A stretch of 64,000 bases of DNA from JAGVPT01 sp963717445 (GTDB taxonomy: Bacteria > Bacteroidota > Ignavibacteria > UBA10030 > UBA8401), in contig OY970334.1 in NCBI GenBank assembly GCA_963717445.1, positions 2,852,001-2,916,000 on the forward strand. Reading direction: 5' to 3'. This document shows positions 43,896 through 52,246 of the stretch, in pieces (position 1 is the first letter of the stretch; the number at the start of each line of letters is the position of its first letter). The notes beneath the pieces are model-generated. The model saw only the letters and a program-made list of their open reading frames with translations. It had not been told where the DNA came from and did no database searches. Both the position numbers and the translations under genes were made by a program.

Positions 43896-44612
43896 TCAGG
43901 CATGAGCGACAAGATCCCGCATCTCTTTGACCGCACGCTCCAATCCCACAAACATCGCCCGCGAAATAATGGCATGGCCGATGCTCATCTCATCGATAAA
44001 AGGAATCTCCGCGACGGGACGTACATTGACGTAGTTCAAGCCGTGGCCCGCATTCACCCCTAATCCGAGCTTCTTCCCGTACTCAGCCAGCCTGCTAATC
44101 TTCTCTAAGAGTTTTTGCCGAACAGCGGGCAAACGAGCTTCGGCATATTCACCGGTGTGAATTTCAATCATGTCCGCCCCGATATCGTTCGATGCATCGA
44201 TTTGTCTTTTGACAGGGTCGATGAAAAGGCTGACAACAATGTTCTTGTTGTGAAATTTTTGAATTGCTTTTTCGAGCTTCGCATGATGTTTCACAACATC
44301 GAGGCCCCCTTCGGTGGTCAATTCCTGACGTTTTTCCGGGACGAGCGTAACAAGGTCCGGCACAATGTTCAGAGCAATGGAAATGATTTCTTGGGTTGCC
44401 GCCATTTCCAAATCTAATTTTGTGGTTAGTGATGCGCGTAGCAGGCGGACATCGCGGTCGATAATATGGCGCCGGTCTTCACGCAGATGGCACACGATGC
44501 CCTCTGCGCCGGCTCGCTCGCATATAGCGGCTGCTGCAACAGGGTCGGGTTCCGCACCTCCACGGGCCTGGCGGAGGGTCGCAATGTGATCGATGTTTAC
44601 TGAAAGCTTCAT
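43896..44612 (-). CDS. pdxJ: Pyridoxine 5'-phosphate synthase
   Basis: PdxJ closes the ring of pyridoxine phosphate from 3-amino-1-hydroxyacetone 1-phosphate and deoxyxylulose phosphate (DXP-dependent route). The 238-residue TIM-barrel protein shows LSVNIDHIATLRQARGG at the N-terminus, HLREDRRHI, LEMAAT, VTLVPEKRQELTTEGGLDV, and LGVNAGHGLNY. The start at ATG 44612 matches the family; the open frame extends 20 codons further. It supplies PLP for the gcvP and hisC products, among others. Confidence 0.96.
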   Translation of the reverse strand: MKLSVNIDHIATLRQARGGAEPDPVAAAAICERAGAEGIVCHLREDRRHIIDRDVRLLRASLTTKLDLEMAATQEIISIALNIVPDLVTLVPEKRQELTTEGGLDVVKHHAKLEKAIQKFHNKNIVVSLFIDPVKRQIDASNDIGADMIEIHTGEYAEARLPAVRQKLLEKISRLAEYGKKLGLGVNAGHGLNYVNVRPVAEIPFIDEMSIGHAIISRAMFVGLERAVKEMRDLVAHA

Positions 44613-44766
44613 CTTCGCTTTTCTTTTGATTGATGTTAATAGCAAAATAAACGAAATTCGATGAAGAATCACAATAACAATTATATCTGAATTGTAACTT
44701 TTGCGGAACTACGCCGTATGCGGGAGTGGAGAAAGAATCTGACACATCCCCAGCGAGGCACCCACC

Positions 44767-46434
44767 ATGAGAAAAAAATTACTTTTTATTGGATTTTTGG
44801 TCCTCTCTCTTATCGCTCGTCCCGGTTTATTGATTGCTCAAGCAGATCACAGCGCTTATCTTTTTGCACCGGAGACGATGGACAGTTTGACAAATGACGA
44901 CCGCATCGGTTCTTTTGTTGATGGCTTGATCCAGAAAATAGAGTCCGACATCGGAGCGATGGCGCGCGAGCGGGAGCGGGACGATGACCTTGATTCTGCA
45001 TCAATGAGTCGCAGGTATTTATCTGCGGAAGGCGCGGTTACATTTTCGGGGAACACCAGCATTGACCTGAGCGACACGATCGACGGAAACGTCGTCGTGA
45101 AAGGCGGAACGCTTACCGTTATCGGCCTCGTGCATGGCGACGCCCTGGCAATTAACGGAGATATTATCGTGAAGGATGGAGGAAAAATTACCGGCAATGC
45201 ACGTTCTATCAACGGCAAGATCGTCAAGGAAGGGAGCGGAAAGATTGAAGGGTATGCCGAAGAAACTTCATCGGCGCGCGACGCCGTTTACGCGAGGCCG
45301 GGGTATGAACCGAGCAGGTCATACAAATTCAACGACTTGTGGCTCGACGAAAGCCAGTTTCCGGATCACCTCCTGTTTCGGTATAACAGAGTGGAAGGAC
45401 TGTTTCTGGGATTAGGTACCGAGAAGAAATTTTATTGGGATGGGAGCAAAATTATCTCGGGGTACGGCTCGGCGGGCTACGCTTTTGATATCCATCGGTG
45501 GCGGCTTAATTTGGGGATCGATAGACAATTCGCAACAGATAATGCGTTGTACGAAATCGGTGTAGAAGGGCACAACCTCACGGATACGAAAGATGGTTGG
45601 ATTATGAAGTTGGGTGAAAACAACATCACCTCACTTTTTTGGCACGAAGATGACAGGGATTATTTCACCCGCGAAGGTTTTTCTCTCAACGCAGGGAGGT
45701 ACACGAAAGAAAGAGATTTTACTTCACAACTCCGAGTCGATTACCTTATCGATGATTATTCGTCCCTGTCGAAGGAAGCAAACTGGTCGTTGTTCCGGCC
45801 GAGCCATAGTTTTCGAGACAACCCGGCAGTAGCGGAAGGGACCATGCATAGTGTTTTGGGTACTGCCGGTTTGAGTACGCTCGAACGGCATGGCCGAAGC
45901 ACGGTCGGCTGGAATATTTTTGCGAGCCTTGAGCAAGGAGGCAATGGCGTTGGCGGAGATTTTAATTTTACACAAGCCATAATCGACGTTCGCCGTTTTC
46001 AGCCCATTTCCGATTACGACAAGATCAACGTTCGAGTTCGTGCCGGGTCGCTGGAAGGAGATTACATCCCGCAAAAATCATTCGAAATTGGAGGCGCGAA
46101 CACGCTCCCCGCGTATAGTTTTAAGGAATTTGCCGGCAACAGAATGCTCCTGGGAAATTTTGAATACGTGCTCAACGGCCGGTTCATGGACGATGAATTT
46201 TTTTGGCCGAGCAGTCTGAATTTTATCGTTCTTGCCGATGCCGGCGCGGCATCGCTGGTTTCGACGAAGCAAACGATCACGGAGGGGTTTTCATCGATCA
46301 ATGGAAACACCATTAAATCCGATGTCGGATTTGCAGTAGGCTGGCACGATGACGGCTGGCGGCTTGGGTTCGCATGGCGCAACGATGTTAAATCCCCGCC
46401 AAGCGTCTTTTTGCGGTTTAATAAACCCTTCTGA
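44767..46434 (+). CDS. Exported bactofilin-like/outer-membrane barrel fusion protein
   Basis: The 555-residue protein has a signal peptide (RKKLLFIGFLVLSLIARPGLLIAQ). Residues about 85-160 form a short-repeat right-handed helix (FSGNTSIDLSDTIDGNVVVKGGTLTVIGLVHG, then DIIVKDGGKITGNARSINGKI) like the polymer-forming bactofilin domain. The remaining ~370 residues are rich in alternating aromatic beta strands and look like an outer-membrane barrel of the surface antigen type (GGANTLPAYSFKEFAGNRMLLGNFEY, FGFAWR-like LGFAWRNDV, C-terminal FLRFNKPF). The quoted stretches name only the pattern. Bactofilins are normally cytoplasmic, so an exported fusion is odd. Single-gene unit with a terminator. Confidence 0.75.
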   Translation: MRKKLLFIGFLVLSLIARPGLLIAQADHSAYLFAPETMDSLTNDDRIGSFVDGLIQKIESDIGAMARERERDDDLDSASMSRRYLSAEGAVTFSGNTSIDLSDTIDGNVVVKGGTLTVIGLVHGDALAINGDIIVKDGGKITGNARSINGKIVKEGSGKIEGYAEETSSARDAVYARPGYEPSRSYKFNDLWLDESQFPDHLLFRYNRVEGLFLGLGTEKKFYWDGSKIISGYGSAGYAFDIHRWRLNLGIDRQFATDNALYEIGVEGHNLTDTKDGWIMKLGENNITSLFWHEDDRDYFTREGFSLNAGRYTKERDFTSQLRVDYLIDDYSSLSKEANWSLFRPSHSFRDNPAVAEGTMHSVLGTAGLSTLERHGRSTVGWNIFASLEQGGNGVGGDFNFTQAIIDVRRFQPISDYDKINVRVRAGSLEGDYIPQKSFEIGGANTLPAYSFKEFAGNRMLLGNFEYVLNGRFMDDEFFWPSSLNFIVLADAGAASLVSTKQTITEGFSSINGNTIKSDVGFAVGWHDDGWRLGFAWRNDVKSPPSVFLRFNKPF

Positions 46435-46456
46435 AAGCAAAGTCTTTTCCCCCAAT

Positions 46457-46489
46457 AAAAAGCTCAATCCTTGCCGGTTGAGCTTTTTT
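46457..46489. terminator. Bidirectional intrinsic terminator between convergent genes
   Basis: AAAAGCTCAA (46457-46466) pairs with TTGAGCTTTT (46478-46487), with T-tracts on both strands. It ends the barrel-fusion gene on the plus strand, and its stem contains the last bases of the YbbR gene on the minus strand. Confidence 0.88.
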
Positions 46490-47405
46490 ATTTCCTCACG
46501 ACATATTGAAGTTGTTCCGGTACCTGCCGCACGATCGTTATGTTTTTAGGAGTTGTGACCACCGGTTGAATGAAGCCGGTGGTGTCGAGCAAGATGGATT
46601 TGTAATCGATATACGAAGAAAAGTCTTTTTGATCAACTGCCGCCACCTCTTCTATCCCCCCACGGACGATAATGTCAATCTTGGGTGGAATGAGAACGAC
46701 TACCCTATTCCCGGGTACCTGGTCCACCTCAACTGGAATTCCCTTGAAACTTTTTTCTGCAATCGGCTGCACATCGATTTGAATGGAGACCGCTGCGGGA
46801 GAGGGAGTGACACCGAACGACATCGTATCGGAAAGCCCGGCCCGGGTGTTAACATCGCTTTTTAAATTTGAGAATTGGAGAGGGTCGGTTTGCCATCGGT
46901 CGATTTTGTCAAGAAGGCTTTTTGCTCCGGTGAGCGTGATGCTGTCCGGGATCGACTTGATGTCTCCGACAATGCCGTATCCATCGCGGAAATTCATCGT
47001 GACGACAGGCTCTACGGGAACCGTTTTCTTTATTTTGTCGTCGAGCAACACCAAGATACTATCGGGCTTAATTTCAACGGTATGGATTCCCTCCGGCAGT
47101 TTCAACCGCTCCATGATATCTTTATTTGTGACAAAGTTGAATCTACTGGAGATGTCTGAAACGTCAAGAACGTACCGAACATTGGGGACGAAATAGAGCC
47201 CGACGAGCTGCCAGCCGGATGCGCGGACTTTTACCTTGACGGATAAAGGAACAGACTTTGCCAACGACCGGTTAGGTTTGATATTCTCTAAAACCAGGGG
47301 AATTGAAACCGCCGTTTGATAATCGTACCCCAGGTTGATAGAAAGCCATAACGCCGCCGCAAAGAGTGTCGAGAAAATAATAACGTGAAGATTCTTGTTC
47401 TTCAT
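46488..47405 (-). CDS. YbbR-like domain protein
   Basis: The 305-residue protein has an N-terminal membrane anchor (NLHVIIFSTLFAAALWLSINLG) followed by extracytoplasmic YbbR-type beta repeats (VPLSVKVKVRASGWQLVG; TVPVEPVVTMNFRDGYGIVG; KGIPVEVDQVPGNRVVVLIP). YbbR (CdaR) proteins regulate the diadenylate cyclase CdaA, which is usually encoded next to them; no cdaA is adjacent here. ATG 47405 is chosen over an upstream TTG. Confidence 0.85.
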   Translation of the reverse strand: MKNKNLHVIIFSTLFAAALWLSINLGYDYQTAVSIPLVLENIKPNRSLAKSVPLSVKVKVRASGWQLVGLYFVPNVRYVLDVSDISSRFNFVTNKDIMERLKLPEGIHTVEIKPDSILVLLDDKIKKTVPVEPVVTMNFRDGYGIVGDIKSIPDSITLTGAKSLLDKIDRWQTDPLQFSNLKSDVNTRAGLSDTMSFGVTPSPAAVSIQIDVQPIAEKSFKGIPVEVDQVPGNRVVVLIPPKIDIIVRGGIEEVAAVDQKDFSSYIDYKSILLDTTGFIQPVVTTPKNITIVRQVPEQLQYVVRK

Positions 47406-47424
47406 ACCGGCTGCCGCCAATGCA

Positions 47425-47468
47425 GAAATAAAAACTCCATCTTCGTTTCATAACAGCAGAAGATGGAG
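47425..47468 (-). terminator. Intrinsic terminator of the microcompartment gene pair
   Basis: On the minus strand CTCCATCTTC pairs with GAAGATGGAG and is followed by TTTTTATTTC. It lies 26 bases after the stop of the second shell gene and isolates it from the YbbR gene. Confidence 0.88.
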
Positions 47469-47494
47469 CGTCATTGCAATCTGATCATACGTTG

Positions 47495-48052
47495 TTAATC
47501 ACGAAATTTTGCCTTCATTAACTCATCGAGAAGCTGTTCCTTGTTTGCCATTGAAATTTCCCTTCCATAAATGGCCAACCCTTTGAAGCTTCGGGCGTAT
47601 GAGCGGAGTTCATGGACCGTCATTGCTGTAAGCTCGGCAAGATATGACTCCCGCTCGTTCGATTGAGGCGGCAAAAAGGCGACATCTTCTTCCCCTCCAT
47701 CGCCGGTCACGCTTTCAGCGGTTGTTCCCAACGGGTTGCCATTTAACAATGATGCGATTTCTTCTTCCGAAAGAAAAGATTTGGCAAAAACCAACTCTTC
47801 AATGCCTTCAGCCGGGCGAGGAATAACATGCTGCGAAACCAATTGGCCGACTCGCTTCGCTGCGGCTGCACCCGCGTCAACAGCGGAACGAACAGCGGCA
47901 GTATCGCCGATAATTTTTATCGTAATCATCGCAGGGTCTGTCCGTTCCTTTCCTACCAAACGGACGTTTGATGTTTTCACCATTGCGTCTGCTGCCTCAA
48001 TTGCGCCAACAAGACCCTTTGTTTCCACCATGCCGAAAGCAAAGTCCATCAT
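47495..48052 (-). CDS. BMC-domain shell protein with C-terminal Rho_N/SAP-like tail
   Basis: The 185-residue protein starts with a hexamer-forming BMC domain (residues 1-90: FAFGMVETKGLVGAIEAADA, VGKERTDPAMITIKIIGDT, SAVDAGAAAAKRVGQLVSQH, VIPRP). An acidic linker (90-140, with LNGNPLGTTAESVTGDGGEED) leads to AELTAMTVHELRSYARSF and IYGREISMANKEQLLDELMKA at 141-182, which looks like the Rho N-terminal/SAP helix-loop-helix that binds nucleic acid or stabilises proteins. Two adjacent ATGs are possible starts. It is 39 bases after a plain BMC gene, in one transcript with a terminator behind it. The tail is unusual among shell proteins I know. Confidence 0.85.
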   Translation of the reverse strand: MMDFAFGMVETKGLVGAIEAADAMVKTSNVRLVGKERTDPAMITIKIIGDTAAVRSAVDAGAAAAKRVGQLVSQHVIPRPAEGIEELVFAKSFLSEEEIASLLNGNPLGTTAESVTGDGGEEDVAFLPPQSNERESYLAELTAMTVHELRSYARSFKGLAIYGREISMANKEQLLDELMKAKFRD

Positions 48053-48091
48053 ACTACATGCACTCTGTTAATGAATCAAAAGATGACACTG

Positions 48092-48388
48092 TTACTTTGC
48101 GGCAGGTCGCTTCGGAAGAATTAATTCAACATCGCTGTGCGGTCGTGGAATTACATGGACCGAAACCAACTCGCCTACTCGCTGTGCCGCTGCTGCTCCA
48201 GCATCCGTTGCCGCTTTCACTGCTCCCACATCGCCCCGGACCATCACGGTAACATATCCCCCCCCAATTTGTTCCTTGCCTATCAACGTGACTTTAGCCG
48301 CTTTCACCATCGCATCCGCGGCTTCAATCGAACCGACAAGTCCTTTTGTTTCAACCATTCCGAGAGCATCAAGTGAAATGTCTGACAT
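48092..48388 (-). CDS. Bacterial microcompartment hexameric shell protein (BMC-H)
   Basis: The 98-residue single BMC domain is of the PduA/EutM/CsoS1 type: ALGMVETKGLVGSIEAADAM, VTLIGKEQIGGGYVTVMVRG, DVGAVKAATDAGAAAAQRVG, and HVIPRPHSDVELILP. The AGGAGAT site lies 5 bases before the ATG, and a strong promoter lies 54 bases upstream. Such proteins tile the protein shell of a metabolic organelle. No encapsulated enzyme, pentamer (BMC-P) or trimer (BMC-T) gene is near, so the rest of the compartment must be elsewhere if it exists. Confidence 0.95.
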   Translation of the reverse strand: MSDISLDALGMVETKGLVGSIEAADAMVKAAKVTLIGKEQIGGGYVTVMVRGDVGAVKAATDAGAAAAQRVGELVSVHVIPRPHSDVELILPKRPAAK

Positions 48389-48442
48389 TTGTATCTCCTG
48401 CTAATTGTAGTTGATATGTTGATTGCAAACTAAAGTGGGGGA

Positions 48443-48471
48443 AATATAAATAAGAATGAAATGAGAGTCAA
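48443..48471 (-). promoter_or_regulatory. Promoter of the microcompartment gene pair
   Basis: On the minus strand TTGACT (48471-48466) and TATATT (48448-48443) are 17 bases apart, 54 bases before the first BMC ATG. Confidence 0.7.
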
Positions 48472-48524
48472 CCTGCGGACTCAGCGATGCTCCCGTTTCG
48501 CTGCCGGGAGCAAAGGATACAACA

Positions 48525-49259
48525 TTACGCAATCCTCTTTTTTGCCAAGGCAATAAGAGATAATCCAAAAGGAAACGGAGTTTTTCTTAGAATGAATCGT
48601 TCAAAGCCGAAAATCGATTCGAGGAGAGAATTAATAAATCGAGGAGGAAGGTCGAGCGTTGTATCGGTTTTAGGTTTGATGAATCTCTCCGCTATACGGG
48701 AAACCAAAGCTGTGGGAAACAACAGAGTGTTATAGTACGACAACTTTTCAACAGTAAATCCACTTGCTCTAAGCACACTCCTTAATTGCGATTTACCATA
48801 CCGGCGCTTATGATGATTCAAGTCGTCATGCCTGCTCCAGAGAAATTGATATGCCGGAACAGTCACAAGAATATGACCGTCCGGCTTTGTGAATGCGCAA
48901 GCCTGCCGCAATACTCCGATATCGTCGTCGATGTGTTCGATAACGTCGAGCAGGGTGATAAGATCAAAGTGCAAATCGGGGTATGGAAAAGTATCGAGCG
49001 TACAACAGAAAGCATTCGCGAGTCCACGTTGACGGCAGAATTCAATCGCGAGTGCAGAAGTGTCTGTGCCATACGCCTCGAATCTTTTCTGGAACATGGC
49101 AAGAATGGCCCCGGTCCCGCAGCCAACGTCAAGGACTTTTGCCCCGGATGGAAGAGTGATGTCGTGTTCGATGACATCGGAAACGATTTTTTGCCGTGCC
49201 GTAAACCACCAATGTGTTGTTTCAACTTCAAAAAACTTCCGGTATAGTTGCTCTTCCAT
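48525..49259 (-). CDS. Class I SAM-dependent methyltransferase
   Basis: The 244-residue protein has the AdoMet-binding motif VLDVGCGTGAIL, the acidic end of strand 2 (YGTDTS), and LITLLDVIEHIDDD, typical of the UbiE/Methyltransf_11/23 group. LVTVPAYQFLWSRHDDLNHHKRRY is found in methyltransferases of surface glycan clusters. The C-terminus has a hydrophobic stretch that may touch the membrane. It is the last gene of the polysaccharide cluster in transcription order; the substrate is unknown. Confidence 0.85.
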   Translation of the reverse strand: MEEQLYRKFFEVETTHWWFTARQKIVSDVIEHDITLPSGAKVLDVGCGTGAILAMFQKRFEAYGTDTSALAIEFCRQRGLANAFCCTLDTFPYPDLHFDLITLLDVIEHIDDDIGVLRQACAFTKPDGHILVTVPAYQFLWSRHDDLNHHKRRYGKSQLRSVLRASGFTVEKLSYYNTLLFPTALVSRIAERFIKPKTDTTLDLPPRFINSLLESIFGFERFILRKTPFPFGLSLIALAKKRIA

Positions 49260-49279
49260 CGATTAGTGCCTTTTCCAAA

Positions 49280-51229
49280 TCATTGATCAATTGTTTTAAA
49301 TGTAAAGCGTACAGGCTGATGCGCTACAGCATTCCATGCGAAGTGAAGGATTGTTGAGGCATCCTTCTTGCCGTACGATTTTGAGACCCAACCCTGTTCG
49401 ACTTTCAAGTTCAAGTGACCGGGAAAAATACATTGCGCGATCTCTTTCTCGCCCTTGCGAATAATCACGGACTCTTCTTCCGCCTGAATGATCAAGCCGT
49501 GGTCAAAATGAAAATAGGTGTGAATGTCCGCGATATTTTTGGAGAACGAATCTTCAACCATGAAAAAATGGCCGTTCGGTTGATAGGATATGGTTCGTTT
49601 ATACAAATCGGTAAAAGGTTTCTCAAACGCACATTCAATCCTGATTTCCTTCTCCGACCGGGTTGATTGAGTAATTATACCGTTGATACTTTTCTTCCAC
49701 CCAAACCCGCGTTTGATCTCAAAAAGATTCCACCCAGGCGAGAATGTAGCATTATGAGCGGGAGCGCTGCGAAGATAATTGCGCTCTTCATCGTTTCCAA
49801 GATAAATGGAGGTACCTGTATCAGCAAGTATAGAATTTCCGCTCAAATGGATGATCGGAGAAAATAGGTCGTTATGACTATGAGAAGAGAATCCATTGCC
49901 CCCCATTCCAAACTCCCCGGCTCGGAAGAAACAATAATCACCCTTCTGCCTCTCTCCGATAACAACATGCCGGCTATCGGGGAAAATTGTGCAGGGTTCA
50001 GAGGGTGGAATGGTTCGGTCGCTTTTTGGAGGACTCCATTCCGTCTCGCTTAAAAGCCAGAATGCTTCCTCATTGAAAAATGAAGCGTCGGACATCTCTT
50101 CGATGTGAAACACCGTTCCCCCTACGGCGATCGTGCCCCTTGCATCCCAAAAATTCGGGGAAGGGGCCAATGTAAATCCCCGGCCGTTGTCGCAGTCGCC
50201 ATACGCTGGGAGGCTGAATCCGGGCGACTGCAGAACTAGAAGATAGCGGACCATTTTCTGAAGCTGCGCCCCGAAACGGGCTGAGAATGGCGAAGCGGAA
50301 TTTCTTGCGTTTAAATAGCAGAGCAGAAAAAAATCAACGTCGAACCGGTGGTAAGACGAAGACTGCTCCTTCGCGACACCGTCGTCGAAGACCTGTGTTG
50401 TAATCTCTTGTTCAAGAATTGATTGTGCCCGCTGTTTCCAACCCATGGATTCGCGAAAAGTGAACGATGATGCGGCGATGTACAATCCTGCAGTTTCACC
50501 GATCAAATGGTTCGTTCGAACTATCTTGTCCAGCGATAAGTGCGATGAAAGAAAGAACGATTGTTCCCACACGCTTTTCGTAATTGCCGTTCGGTCTTTT
50601 TGTGAAAGATGGTGCTCAATATATTGAAACGCGAGCGTCCATGAGATCAAACGTATGCCGATTTCGAGCGGGCTTGCCCAATGAATGCCGGTTCTGTACG
50701 GATTCTCTTCGATCCAGTCCAACCACTGTGCAACAAGCTCGTCCAAGTAAGCCCTATCGCCAGAGACGTAAAACGCCTGGGCTAACGTGACAAAATATTG
50801 ATGACGGTTCAATTCCCATACAAGCTTGGGATCAACAGGCGATCCTTCATAATGTAGACCGTTCTCGTTGTAATTTTTTCTTTGCCATTCCTTCGTTGAT
50901 GCCGGATCCAAATGCCAATTGATCCTTCGGCCGTGTTGAAACGTATGCCCCAGGAATTCGAAACGGTGGGAACGTGCTGCCTGGGCCGCCATGAGGAGCG
51001 AAGAGAACGCTTCAGGGAACAGCGCTTTGAAACGCCGTGCCGTTTCATTGTTGAGGGGAAGCACCGGGTTGAAAGGGTTGGATGAAAAGGATTGTGCTGA
51101 TGCACGCCGCATCGAGCGGTCATTGTATTTTGCGAACATTCTTCGGTAGAGCTTTAAGGCGACGATCGAAATGAATCGCCACGGTCCCGCTCTTCGAATC
51201 GCGAGTATGCAGAAGCGGAGAATGTTCAC
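49280..51229 (-). CDS. Heparinase II/III family protein
   Basis: The 649-residue protein has an alpha/alpha-toroid N-terminal part (NWHLDPASTKEWQRKNYNEN, WASPLEIGIRLISWTLAFQYI, RTNHLIGETAGLYIAASSF) and a C-terminal beta-sandwich (GGNGFSSHSHNDLFSPIIHLSG, LADTGTSIYLGNDEERNYLRS). His/Asn/Tyr residues of the lyase active site can be seen in these motifs. No signal peptide is obvious. In O-antigen and exopolysaccharide clusters such proteins may trim or lyse uronic-acid-containing chains. GTG start; 20 bases separate its stop from the methyltransferase start. Confidence 0.88.
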   Translation of the reverse strand: MNILRFCILAIRRAGPWRFISIVALKLYRRMFAKYNDRSMRRASAQSFSSNPFNPVLPLNNETARRFKALFPEAFSSLLMAAQAARSHRFEFLGHTFQHGRRINWHLDPASTKEWQRKNYNENGLHYEGSPVDPKLVWELNRHQYFVTLAQAFYVSGDRAYLDELVAQWLDWIEENPYRTGIHWASPLEIGIRLISWTLAFQYIEHHLSQKDRTAITKSVWEQSFFLSSHLSLDKIVRTNHLIGETAGLYIAASSFTFRESMGWKQRAQSILEQEITTQVFDDGVAKEQSSSYHRFDVDFFLLCYLNARNSASPFSARFGAQLQKMVRYLLVLQSPGFSLPAYGDCDNGRGFTLAPSPNFWDARGTIAVGGTVFHIEEMSDASFFNEEAFWLLSETEWSPPKSDRTIPPSEPCTIFPDSRHVVIGERQKGDYCFFRAGEFGMGGNGFSSHSHNDLFSPIIHLSGNSILADTGTSIYLGNDEERNYLRSAPAHNATFSPGWNLFEIKRGFGWKKSINGIITQSTRSEKEIRIECAFEKPFTDLYKRTISYQPNGHFFMVEDSFSKNIADIHTYFHFDHGLIIQAEEESVIIRKGEKEIAQCIFPGHLNLKVEQGWVSKSYGKKDASTILHFAWNAVAHQPVRFTFKTIDQ

Positions 51230-51298
51230 AGCGGCACAATGCTCAAAAAGACGAAGGCAAAATATTTGAACCGGGAATGTCTCAACATGGTTGGAAAA

Positions 51299-52246
51299 TT
51301 ATGAACGGTGGTCCATAAGGTCTTTCATCTCCTTCAGCCCGTCAAAAAGAGTGCGGGCCGGCTTCCATCCGGTTGCGGTGTGAATTTTGTTGATATTCAG
51401 AACATTATAGGGGACGTCAAATTTTCGTTCGGCGTGGTATGCAATGCGGCATTCAACCGCGAACGTTGTTTGGATAAGCATAACGATTTGATTCAACGAT
51501 GTTCCCTCGCCGGTACCGACGTTGAAGACCCCTTGAAGCGACGGTTTCTTGACAACCGAAGAGACTGCGGCGGCAAGGTCGTCCTCATAGAGATAATCCC
51601 TGACGATTGTTCCATCGCCCCAAATCGCGATTTCTTCTCCTTTGAGGGCTTTGTTCAAAAAAACGCTGACCGCACCTTGAGGCCGCATCGGGTGTTGACT
51701 TGGTCCGTACGGATTTGAGAATCTGAGGATGACGTGCGGAAGGCCGTAGTTGAACGAAAACAGCGTAATGAATTTTTCCACCATCAATTTTGAAATACCG
51801 TATGCCGAGATGGGTTCCGTCTGATCATTTTCTGAAAGCGGCCGGCCCGGTTCGGATGCACCATACACCGTTCCCCCGGACGATGCAAAAATGATTCGAG
51901 TTGAACGTCTCTCTTTCAACTGTTCGAGCAGTCGAACAGTCGGAAGAACGTTCGTCTCAACATCGTATTTGATATCGTTCATCGAGGTTTGTGGAATGGT
52001 CGTTCCGATGAAATGAAGCACGGTGGAAGCGCCGTCGAGCGCGCGTGTCAAATCCCCAAGGTTTGAGAAATCGCCGAATTGCAAGTCAACTTTTTCAAGA
52101 ATAGGTTTTATACGGTAGGTGTCCTGTCCCTCTTTGTCGAAGACGCGAACGTTCAGCCCTTGCGCAACGAGGTGTCTCGTAATGACTGATCCCAGGAAAC
52201 CGCAGCCGCCCAGCACGACACAAACGTTATTTTTGCTTTCCGGCAC
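51299..52246 (-). CDS. NAD-dependent sugar-nucleotide epimerase/dehydratase
   Basis: The 315-residue extended SDR has the NAD motif GGCGFLGSVI near residues 13-22, SSGGTVYG, the catalytic YGISKLMVEK (YxxxK), and LRFSNPYGPSQHPMRPQG. This resembles GalE/WbpP-type UDP-sugar 4-epimerases. The substrate is not clear. The GTG start lies inside the end of the glycosyltransferase gene (20-base overlap), showing translational coupling in the cluster. Confidence 0.9.
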   Translation of the reverse strand: MPESKNNVCVVLGGCGFLGSVITRHLVAQGLNVRVFDKEGQDTYRIKPILEKVDLQFGDFSNLGDLTRALDGASTVLHFIGTTIPQTSMNDIKYDVETNVLPTVRLLEQLKERRSTRIIFASSGGTVYGASEPGRPLSENDQTEPISAYGISKLMVEKFITLFSFNYGLPHVILRFSNPYGPSQHPMRPQGAVSVFLNKALKGEEIAIWGDGTIVRDYLYEDDLAAAVSSVVKKPSLQGVFNVGTGEGTSLNQIVMLIQTTFAVECRIAYHAERKFDVPYNVLNINKIHTATGWKPARTLFDGLKEMKDLMDHRS

